From Paracentrotus lividus (Eukaryota > Echinodermata > Echinoidea > Camarodonta > Echinidae), in assembly GCA_940671915.1 (NCBI GenBank), contig CALNVZ010003433.1, positions 47,801,232-47,865,231 on the forward strand: 64,000 bases of DNA, given 5' to 3'. The notes beneath the pieces were generated by a model. The model saw nothing but the letters and a program-made list of their open reading frames with translations, did no database searches and was not told the origin of the DNA. Below are positions 56,205 through 64,000 of the stretch, piece after piece; position 1 is the stretch's first letter; each line of letters begins with the position of its first letter. Made by a program: the position numbers and the translations under genes.

Positions 56205-56460
56205 CGCAAATAGACGAAATCGCGAATATTGACGACGAAATTCACGATGTCGCAAATTTCGTCGCGAAATTCACAGCAAAATTCACGACGTCGCGAATTT
56301 CGTCGCCAATTTCGTCGTGAATTCTTTTTAATACGAGGACCGCCCAAGCAAGAAAAAAAAAATCACGACGAAATTCGCGACGAAATTGGCGACGTCGTGA
56401 ATTATGTTGCAAATTTCACGACGAAATTCACGACGTCGCCAATTTCGTCGTGAATTTTTT
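56205..56460. repeat. CGACGAAATT / AATTTCGTCG self-complementary array
   Basis: Words such as GACGAAATTCACGACGTCGC, GCGAATTTCGTCGCC and CGACGAAATTGGCGACGTCG follow one another in both orientations. A matching array is in the other arm at 59090-59250. Short Lys/Thr/Arg-rich open frames here are by-products. Confidence 0.85.
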
Positions 56461-56626
56461 TTGCTTGCTTGGGCGGTCCTCTTATAGACCGGGAGCCCAG
56501 AAGATTTATTTAGTTGAGAAGAGACATAAGGTTTGATGGTCTCATCACGTCAGCCACGAGCGTGGCCGCGTACCTAGGGTCAAGTGCGCCCGGGACAAAT
56601 ATTGACTTTGCGCCCCCCCCCCCCCT

Positions 56627-57984
56627 TCCCCTCCGGTCTACTCAGTTCTGCTAACGATTTGTTTTAGTTTATTGTACCAGTGGCATATATACACTGTTCG
56701 TCATAGAGATTGAATTTTTTTTTTTTTTCTGGCTCAATCGACATTATGTTGTTCCAGTTATAATTTCTTGAATTTGTTTGTCACCGCTTTCACTTTCCGG
56801 GATCCTGGGTATATACCTTCCCTTGGATTTTTGTTCGAAAAAATTAGTCACCCCCAGAAGATGGTAATTTTCGTAATTTTTTCTTATTTTTGGGGCCCAT
56901 TTTTTTTTACGCGACCCACCAAGACCCCCTCAGTCCTACCCCTAGGAGACACGTCTGAGGTGTAGAGTTGTTATTGTTCTTTAAGTTAAAATCTAGTTCC
57001 TCTAATGAGGATTAGGAGGGCACATAATTGATCTTAATTGAAGTTAAGAAGAAGAAGAAATAGGAGATCGGTGATCCACAGTGGATATTGGGGCCATGTT
57101 TCCTCCCATTATTATTTTGGCGCCTGTACAAAGCACCACTAAGTTTGAATTTTTGGGCGTCCCTAAGTTTCTAGTAATTTTTTAGGTTTAGTACATTATA
57201 TCTTAGTTTCGGGTTAATTTTGAGCTCCCTGTATCGGCCTAGGCCTATACTGAAGATCAAATCTTCAATTTAGCGTCCCTCTATAAAGGTTAAGATCAAT
57301 TATGTGCCCTCCTAATCCTCATTTTAAGACCAATTTGACATCTCCTGAGTTTCGATTTAATTTGGAGCCCTCTTTAAATAGTTTAAGATCAATATGGGAC
57401 CTCAAATTTTAAGATCAATTTGCCCCTCCCCCCTCTGCTTCAGATTAACATCAAGGTCCCTCTAAGTAAAAAAAAGAAATTCTGTCCATGCTTTTTCTCG
57501 CTGCCTTTTCCTCCCTTTTTTTTTTCTTCATCATTATCATTTGTCTTTGTTTCCGTAATGACCATTCGATATCAATACCTGTTAATGACAAAGTTTATTC
57601 AAGTTTAGAGCTTTAGAATTTTTCGCTCGCGCTTCGCGCTCGCATTATATTCATGTTTCAAAATCATTTGTGGAAGACCAACAAAAAAGGTTCAAAACTA
57701 TTGTTCTTACAAAAAAATCCGATGCATACAATTCCCAAAACACTTTGTGCAATAGGCCTTTTGACACCCCGAAGGTTAGGCATTTTTTCTTAATTGTACC
57801 TTCGAAGATAACGAAATCTGTATTCATGATTCTTATATGCAAGATTTGAGTAATGCAAGAACTCAAAATTTTCCGCTCGCACTTCGCCCACGCATTAAAT
57901 TAAAATATTTGCAGAGGAAACAAAAATTGATAAGCTACGTGTATGAATGGACAGCAAATTCATCCCCAGGTCTGGGGACATGTA
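56627..57984. other. Loop of the palindrome: no gene recognised
   Basis: AT-rich sequence with repeated short phrases ending in CCCCTCC or CCTCTA and AGATCAATT (57290-57430), plus CGCTCGCGCTTCGCGCTCGC at 57624, shared with the array at 24425-24845. No coding pattern. Confidence 0.5.
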
Positions 57985-58161
57985 AGGGAGACCGGGGATG
58001 GAAGTTACACGGGTCAGTTGTTACAGTTCTCAGTGTGCTAAGCTGGAACAAGAGAGGATGTGCTAACTGGCATCTTTATACAGCCTACACATACCTGTGA
58101 TGAACTGCCGGTCGTGAGGTTTCTCCGTTGTTTTATTAAAAAGTAAATCAATCAACAAAAA

Positions 58162-58196
<35 letters not shown>

Positions 58197-58866
58197 GTTC
58201 AAAGTAAATTTTGGACCAAAATTGAAATTTGTAAAGTCTCTTACAACTGAAGGCACATGATGATAGTCTGGTATTGTAAATATAGTACATGTATGTCATT
58301 ACTATACCCCCTAGCCATGCCCTGTAATTCTGCCTAATGGCTGTGCTACAGTTGATTTTGTGTGTAAAATCACCCATGGGGTAGGTTGTTACAACAACCT
58401 ACCCCATGTCGATGTAACATCTTACCCCAATAACATTACATATGTCAAATGACATTTTGTCTCAATTTTCAGGAGTTAATATTTTTATGTTTCTATTATT
58501 ACTTTTGTCTATTCTAGAGCTCTATTTGATCTACTGTTAACGATGCCAAGAAACTGGAAAGTTGAAACAAAAGTATGGTATAAGAGATTCACACATTGTC
58601 AATTACTTACCCCGTATGTTCCCATATTGTAACGATTTACCCCGTATGGTGTAACAACTTACCCCGTATACGGGGTAGGTTGTTACAAAAAAAAAAATGT
58701 TTTCATTAATTAATCTGTAGTTAATTAGTATTTACATGTTTCAATTTATATGCCCAGGTTTAGCAAACATATAGGCTAACTACAGACCCAAGATGGAGTG
58801 CGTGAGTTCTTTCATTAGAATTATCTGGCCACAAATGTGAATTGTAACTTCCTCTCCGGTCTCCCC
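57985..58866. mobile_element. TA-target TIR element with GGGAGACCGGGGATGGAAGT ends
   Basis: Left AGGGAGACCGGGGATGGAAG TTACA and right TGTAACTTCCTCTCCGGTCTCCCC are imperfect inverted repeats, flanked by TA (57983-57984, 58867-58868). Inside, the words TACCCCGTAT, GGGGTAGGTTGTTAC and GTAACAACTTACCCCG recur. Same end type as 29070-29938, with a different interior. Non-coding; nested in the 3.1 kb palindrome. Confidence 0.75.
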
Positions 58867-59299
58867 TATATAGGGTACAATAAACTATAACGAATCGTTG
58901 AGCAAAACTGGAGTAGACAGGGGGGGGGCGCAAAGTCAATATTTGCCCGGGCGCACTTGACCCTAGGTACGCCCCTGCTCTTGGCTATGTCCTGACATGA
59001 TGAGACCATCAAACCTTAATGTCTCTTCTCAACTAAATAAATCTTCTGAGCTCCAGGTCTATACGAGGAACGCCCAAGCAAGCAAAAAATTCACGACGAA
59101 ATTGGCGACGTCGTGAAATTTCGTCGCCAATTTCGTCGTGAATTTTTTTTCTTGCTTGGGCGGTCCTCGTATAAAAAAAATCACGACGAAATTGGCGACG
59201 AAATTGGCGACGTCGTGAATTTCTTCGCGAATTTCGACGTCAATATTCGCGATTTCATCTATTTGCGATGTCCTTCAGGGCCACCATAGGGTATGGGAC

Positions 59300-59535
59300 C
59301 ACACACCCAGACCACATAAGAGCTTGAAATGGTCCAGCGGCGTTATGCCCGCTTCATCTTCAACGACCATCGAAGAACGAGCAGCGTAGCTGGATCAACT
59401 GAAGTGGTCATCTCTACAGGAACGCAGGGCCCAGGCTAAGGCTGTTATGATCTATCGCATCACCAATTCTCTAATAGCCATCCCGCAGACTTTAAGCAGG
59501 AGGTACAAAAAATCCATCTCCGTTAAACTACGGAT
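59300..59535 (+). pseudogene. LINE C-terminal fragment
   Basis: EMVQRRYARFIFNDHRRTSS, a frameshift, then LKWSSLQERRAQAKAVMIYR and ITNSLIAIP. The sequence matches the C-terminal region common to many LINE ORF2 proteins (VQRRAARF...L-E-W-x-x-L-x-x-R-R...MMYKI). Only this 3' part is present, typical of 5' truncation. Confidence 0.8.
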
Positions 59536-60198
59536 GTTTTTACTCGCACACAGTATTCTGAACCTTTATCAGATATTGTACACACGTCTGCACTGCACCT
59601 CAACAGTACGACAATACACTAGACGGTGGCCTGTACTTTTTAAGAAGAAGAAGAAGAGGAGTGTCGTCGCCGTGAATTTCAATCTTCGTGCAATGCAAAG
59701 TAATACGATCACCGTATTGTTGTGTGTGCATATCAATTCTGTGCTGATTGAATGTTGTGTGATGAATACCGAGTACGAATGTACGATACAATCAATGTAT
59801 GTACAATAACAGCTGTGTGCAACCAATGACACAGTTAGGTCTGCTATAAATTAAAATCTCTAAGGTTGAACATACACTAAACTAGTAAATAAGTTAAACA
59901 AACTAAAATAAGTTAAATTAATCTGGAAAGTGCGAACATTAACACGGTAGTCTAAAACATAATTTATCATAAATTATCTGTGTGAGAGTGCGCGAGTGAG
60001 TGATCAACACTACCACTGCATGAAACACCTAACGACATTAAAGACAGGTTTGTGAGTGAATCACAGGTGTCGTCAACACCCGTAAGCCTGTGACTGTGTA
60101 AGGACAGTTCGTACGTTAACATCTACATACGCTAACATAATAACCGTCATCGATTTAAACCTATAAATTCTTCATAAACACGCGAAGATAATAACAAG

Positions 60199-60840
60199 AT
60201 GAGTAGCGGTAAATATCCAGAGTTTAACTGGGAGGCACAAGACCTGCCCGAAGAGTTTAATATGTTCAAGCAGAGGATGAATCTAATATTTGCAGACCAA
60301 GAGGTGGTAGATGAAAAGAGAAAAGCCATAAAAATCAAAATTTCAATAGGCAATGAAGGATTACGAAGGGTCAATTCGTCTGGTCTCACCGAGACAGACA
60401 AGGAAAAACCAGACAAACTGTGTGAACTTCTAGAAGCACAGTTGAAGGTTAACATCAATTTTCGAGTACATAGGCTAGAACTTAGTAGGTACCGGCATAA
60501 AGTTGATGAAACAATCGACCAATTTGTTACGAGATGCCGTGACAAAGCAAAGAGTTGCGATTTCGAGGCCAACGAGCTCGATGAAAGAGTCATGGAGTTA
60601 GTAATAGCATCAACACCGATCGCAGAACTCCAGAAATCGCTCTTGGAAAAACAAAAAGGGTTTAAGATAGGAGACATCTTACCGAAGGGCGTAAATTCGA
60701 GGCAATCGAAGCAAGCAGACGTAGTCTGAACACGCTAGTTAATCCTCAAGCGCAGGAGAGCGTTGATGCGTTCCGGAGTTGCAAGTTACTCAGGGTTGGC
60801 CGGAAACTATTCAGGAACTGCCAACGCCTATCAGGTCGTA
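60199..60840 (+). pseudogene. Ty3/Gypsy gag relic
   Basis: The frame 60199-60729 begins MSSGKYPEFNWEAQDLPEEF and contains LCELLEAQLK and the retrotransposon-gag-like block YRHKVDETIDQFVTRCRDKA then CDFEANELDERVMELVIAST. A frameshift near 60690 shifts the C-terminal part (KFEAIEASRRSLNTL), followed by a degenerate zinc-knuckle region (SCKYSGLAGNY; RIGHTREVK). Gag forms the virus-like particle of LTR retrotransposons. No protease or RT follows: the sequence passes directly to integrase at about 60880. Confidence 0.82.
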
Positions 60841-60879
60841 TTGGTCATACAAGGGAAGTCAAGTGATCATACAAAGACA

Positions 60880-61993
60880 CTTAGACAAGACATCCTTAGA
60901 CAGCTCCATCTAGGTCCACATGGGAATCGAAAGCACACGAAGACTAGCTCGCGACACGGTATACTGGCCTAACATAAAGAAAGACATAGAAGCGATCGTT
61001 AGACAATGCGATGCTTGCCAGGAACACCAAACAAAGCAGCAGAAAGAGCCGTTGCTTCCCATGATGTACACCAGCAGCCCTGGAGCCAGACTAGGAGCAG
61101 ACTTGTTCATGTTCAAGTGAGGAGCAGAATATCTACTCGTCACTGACTATTACTCGAAGTATCCGATAATCTACCAGGTGAAGGATACCAGAAGTGCAGC
61201 GATAGTGGACGTGATGAGTGGACTCTTCAATCTATTTGGTCCACCAGAAGAGATCTTATCTGACAACGGTCCACAATTTGTCGGAAAACCATTCCAGGAC
61301 ATGTGTAAGAAGTGGTCAATCCAACACACCACATCTTCTCCGCACTATCCAAGATCCAACGGACTAGCAGAAAGGATGGTTCGTACAGTCAAGAATCTGT
61401 TGACAAAGTGTTCTCAGACTGGACAAGATAGTCAACTAACCATGCTGCATCTCAGAGCAACACCAATAGACAGTCACATGAGATCACCTGCAGAAATATT
61501 ATTTGGGAGACCGATCCGGACAACACTTCCAAGTCATCATCTGTCAAGAGAATCAATGACTACTAATCATCTCTTGAACCGCAGAGACAAGATGAAGGAA
61601 ACGCATGACCAACATGCAGGATCAGAACTTCCAACTCTACATGTGGGACAACCTGTAAGAGTCCTACATCCCCAAGATCACACTTGGATACCAGCCAAAG
61701 TATCCAAAATCTGCGATGAACCAAGGTCGTATGAGGTCGAAACACCCAACGGAGGAATCCTGAGACGAAACCGATCTCACCTGAGGGAAGTCCCAACAGC
61801 AAACCCAACTCCGAGACGTGAAAGGTTCGACGTAGACCACACCGCAGATACCCCGCCAGACGAGAACGACAACCAACAATCAATTTCAGCGTCGGAAACT
61901 CAAAACAATCAATCCCAAAAGCAAGCGACAAACTCGAAAACCACAAGGTATGGTCGAACAATCCGCAAACCAGCGAGACTGATAGAAGATTGA
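60880..61993 (+). pseudogene. Ty3/Gypsy integrase relic
   Basis: Zinc-binding part (H-L-G-P-H, frameshift, then IESTRRLARDTVYWPN and CDACQ), catalytic core with all three acidic residues visible (GADLF; ILSDNGPQFVG; GLAERMVRTVKN) and a C-terminal region (VGQPVRVLHPQ, WIPAKVSKI, RRNRSHLREV). An in-frame stop (TGA near 61118) lies just after the first Asp. The pattern resembles the Mag-type Gypsy elements known in sea urchins. Frameshift plus stop make it inactive. Integrase would insert the cDNA into the host genome. Confidence 0.88.
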
Positions 61994-62479
61994 TAACTCT
62001 AAAAACATTTCGAAAGAAGAGAGAAAACAGAAGACACTCTCGAATAAATCGGAAGAAGAAACAAGACTGAAGACGCATAAAGTTTTCAATTCAAAAGTTT
62101 ATTATTCATGTTGCATGTATAATCATTGTACAGTACAATATTCTTGGTATGACAACAATCACAATATCTGGAATCATATGCTTACCAAAACTTACTGATT
62201 TTGTAAACCAAAACAGTTATACCAAAAATTATATTCAATTTGCATCAAAGGAAAACTTATGGAAAATTGAAAATGCAAACAGTTATAACTTACTCAAACC
62301 AGTTAGACTTTATTTCAATGAAAACAATTATCCAAAATTTAACAGGCTACCAAAAGAAACCAAATGGATATTGATACCAAAACGATATCTACCAAAAGTG
62401 TTGTTATCAAAACAGTATATATTGTTGTATACTCAAACATTGAATGTACACATTCTGCTTCTTTACAAAGGAAGGGGGA
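61994..62479 (+). other. Gypsy 3' untranslated region with polypurine tract
   Basis: Between the integrase stop and the LTR. ACCAAAA words are repeated (62185-62420). A 133-codon open frame (62149-62550) runs into the LTR and is not supported as a gene. AAAGGAAGGGGGA at 62468-62479 directly before the LTR fits a polypurine tract. Confidence 0.6.
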
Positions 62480-62666
62480 TGTTGCGATATACTTTTCGCT
62501 ATATTGTTATAACTAGCGGATACCGTAGCTATATCGCATATCAGATGTAAATAGTATTCTAGCTTCAGGTTGAGAATAAACATGTCGTAATCGTAAACAT
62601 CTTTGTGAAGACCTCATCATTGCCAGCCTCATCGTACTCGTAAAAGAACCACTATATATTCCAACA
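62480..62666 (+). repeat. 3' LTR of the Gypsy relic
   Basis: Starts TGTTGCGATATAC after the purine tract and ends ATTCCAACA, so it has TG...CA limits; AATAAA at 62575-62580 is a poly(A) signal. No second copy is visible upstream of gag, so the 5' LTR is missing. 187 bp is short for a Gypsy LTR. The exact limits depend on the TG and CA choice. Confidence 0.65.
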
Positions 62667-63339
62667 ACGTGCTCATTGAGGCATGAATTTTTAAACAAGT
62701 GCCACAGGATCATTGACACATGTCCAAAGGTTCTAAACATAACCTCAAAAATGTTATGGAGATGATTTTAAGTGCCTAAAATTACTGCAGTGCCTGATCA
62801 TTATAAAAAAAGGCCTTTTTTGTTTGTTTTGTGTGTTCATTCAACCGTGAATTGTTAGCAAAAGTTGAAATACACTTCCAAAACATGGATCAATAATATT
62901 TGATCTAATATACTACTTAAAATTCACAATAACTGCAGTTTTTGCAATTTTAACCCAGTGGTCACTGAACCGTGAAATTTTACCATGAACTCATCTTTTG
63001 TGTTAGGGCACACATGTGGCATCTTTTTTTGACAAGCATGATGTTAAATTGTTTTAATATTGTTCCGGAATCATTAATCAATGTTGTGATAATCGCCTTG
63101 CGAACTTCAAAAAATGACATATTTGCATTCAACCATTACTCACTGAAGCATGACATAATGATTCTTCTTAAAAATCGGTCACCTGGTAGCTAATAAAATT
63201 ACCTACACGGACATATAATTAGATTTTTTTTAATTCCTCCTGGTTAAAAAAAATAGTGATATCTGAAATAGGGGGAACTTACTTTTTGTGTTGTGTTTAG
63301 ATTGATAATACCAGAGTAATGCTTCACATTACAGGAATA

Positions 63340-63373
63340 GAAGCTAGTAGTGAGAGTAGAAGCTAGTAGTGAG

Positions 63374-63411
<38 letters not shown>

Positions 63412-63529
63412 GTAGTAATAGAGTAGTAGTAGTATAGTCGTATCGTCGTCGTCGTGGTTTTAGTAGTAGATAGTATAGTAAGTAGTAGTGAGTAGTAGTA
63501 GTAGTAGTAGTATGATAATAGTAGTAGTA

Positions 63530-63563
<34 letters not shown>

Positions 63564-63750
63564 CGTCGTGTGTTTAGTAGTAGTATAGTAGTAGTAGTAG
63601 AAGTAGTAGTAGTAGTAGTAAAGTAGTACGTAGAGTAGTAGTAGTAAGTAGTAGTAGTATATAGTAGTAAGTGTAGGAGGTAGTAGTGTATTAGGTAGTA
63701 GTAGTAGTAGTAGTAGGTAGTAGAGTATTAGTAGTAGTAGCAGCAGCAGT
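63340..63750 (+). repeat. (GTA)n microsatellite
   Basis: AGTAGTAGT with interruptions and a GTCGTCGTC variant. Continues after a 130-base interruption. Confidence 0.97.
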
Positions 63751-63755
63751 AGTAC

Positions 63756-63880
63756 AGTGCGGATCCAGGTCTTATGAGAGGGGCCAAAATTGGAAACTCA
63801 GATCTTGGTACACCCAATTTGTTCCCTTCATGCTGGCCGAGCGATAAGCGGGGGGGTAGGTGTTATAGCTTCTTGGCCTT
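63756..63880 (+). mobile_element. MITE-like insertion, CAGTGCGGATCCAGG end
   Basis: CAGTGCGGATCCAGG at 63756 resembles the ends of 37115-37280. It sits inside the (GTA)n tract; the right end is not recognised. Confidence 0.4.
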
Positions 63881-63882
63881 CC

Positions 63883-63913
<31 letters not shown>

Positions 63914-64000
63914 TAGTAGTAGTAGTAGTAGTAGTAGTGGTATAGTAGTATTAGTATTAGTAGTAGTATATAGTAGTAGTAGTAGAAAGTATAGTAGTAG
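63881..64000 (+). repeat. (GTA)n microsatellite, continuing past the window
   Basis: Same repeat as 63340-63750. Confidence 0.97.

Larger units (their letters stand above)
56183..59288. mobile_element. 3.1 kb palindromic element with TATGGTGGCCCTGAAGG ends
   Basis: TATGGTGGCCCTGAAGGGAC then ATCGCAAATAGACGAAATCG at the left pairs with CGATTTCATCTATTTGCGAT then GTCCTTCAGGGCCACCATA at the right. The arms (about 430 bp) continue through an array of CGACGAAATT words, through GCTTGGGCGGTCCTC, TTTATTTAGTTGAGAAGAGA and GGTTTGATGGTCTCATCA, to the inner ends TACCTAGGGTCAAGTGCGCC (56570) and GGCGCACTTGACCCTAGGTA (58950). The inner ends resemble the CAGGGGCGTA hAT-like ends at 23962. Confidence 0.8.
55896..63298. 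mobile_element. 7.4 kb inverted-repeat-bounded nest, AAACACAACACAAAAAG ends
   Basis: AAACACAACACAAAAAGAAA then GTTCCCCCTATTTCAGATAT (55896-55940) pairs with ATATCTGAAATAGGGGGAAC then TTACTTTTTGTGTTGTGTTT (63260-63298). Complementarity continues over about 200 bp (AAATCATCAAGTCATGCTTC against GAAGCATGACATAATGATT; AATGGTTGAATGCAAA against TTTGCATTCAACCATT). Between the arms are a 3.1 kb palindrome, a LINE fragment and a Gypsy relic. Probably one foldback element of the 9466-9919 type expanded by later insertions. No transposase. Confidence 0.75.

Noticed and set aside
62149-62550. 133-codon frame between integrase and LTR, possible third retroelement gene
   Set aside because: It runs into the LTR, is dominated by repeated ACCAAAA words and shows no signal peptide or membrane pattern.
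1-64000. tRNA, rRNA, CRISPR arrays, bacterial promoters and terminators
   Set aside because: No cloverleaf with a GGTTCGAATCC-type arm, no spaced identical repeats of CRISPR type, and the genes have spliceosomal introns.

Overview
The window looks like animal nuclear DNA, most likely from a sea urchin or a close echinoderm relative. It is AT-rich, its genes are split by canonical GT-AG introns, and it is packed with non-LTR (LINE) relics, one Ty3/Gypsy relic, and many short terminal-inverted-repeat (TIR) and foldback elements. Two conserved metazoan genes are recognisable by residue pattern. I had no database, so the species is an inference. There is one assembly gap (N, 38417-39000). I saw no bacterial operons, CRISPR arrays, rRNA or tRNA.

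Host genes. (1) 10.86-22.32 kb, minus strand: the 5' part of a phospholipase C-like, catalytically inactive protein (PLCL/PRIP family). Exon 1 is the N-terminus with an RRSS site and a KKTVSF motif. Exons 2 and 3 encode the PH domain. A fourth exon starts the EF-hand region. Exons 1-2-3 join in perfect phase. Later exons (rest of EF-hands, X/Y barrel, C2) are not recognised in 1-10857 and may lie outside the window. A strong CTCF-type motif lies about 370 bp upstream of the start codon. (2) 32.19-35.70 kb, minus strand: a complete three-exon caveolin gene (249 residues) with all junctions in phase 0, an Ala/Gln-repeat N-terminal extension and a poly(A) signal. (3) 52.95-55.87 kb, plus strand: three small phase-compatible exons of an unrecognised gene with an acidic, probably disordered N-terminus; its continuation was not found.

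Mobile layer. 1-10 kb: foldback elements and a tandem-repeat element whose roughly 145 bp unit carries perfect DR1 nuclear-receptor motifs; a second copy ends 40 bp from PLCL exon 3. 10.4-14.6 kb: several large foldback elements inside PLCL introns. 23.9-25.5 kb: two hAT-like non-autonomous elements, one with a perfect 8 bp target duplication. 26.0-32.0 kb: a plus-strand LINE split by a minus-strand LINE, itself split by two TA-target TIR elements. 39.1-40.2 kb: a diverged tandem duplication beside the gap. 40.3-44.6 kb: a minus-strand LINE relic interrupted by a purine-rich array. 45.1-47.3 kb: a TIR element holding a second copy of the 29 kb LINE/TIR junction. 50.4-51.5 kb: a foldback whose centre is a second palindrome with telomere-like TTAGGG repeats in the loop. 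55.9-63.3 kb: a 7.4 kb inverted-repeat-bounded nest containing another 3.1 kb palindrome, a LINE fragment and a Gypsy relic lacking protease, reverse transcriptase, RNase H and the 5' LTR. The window ends in a GTA microsatellite.

The unifying theme is inverted repeats: about twenty-five separate segments can fold on themselves, many inside introns of PLCL, caveolin and the plus-strand gene, so they would be transcribed as hairpins. At least five families share TA target duplications, which suggests mobilisation by Tc1/mariner-like transposases that are not encoded here.
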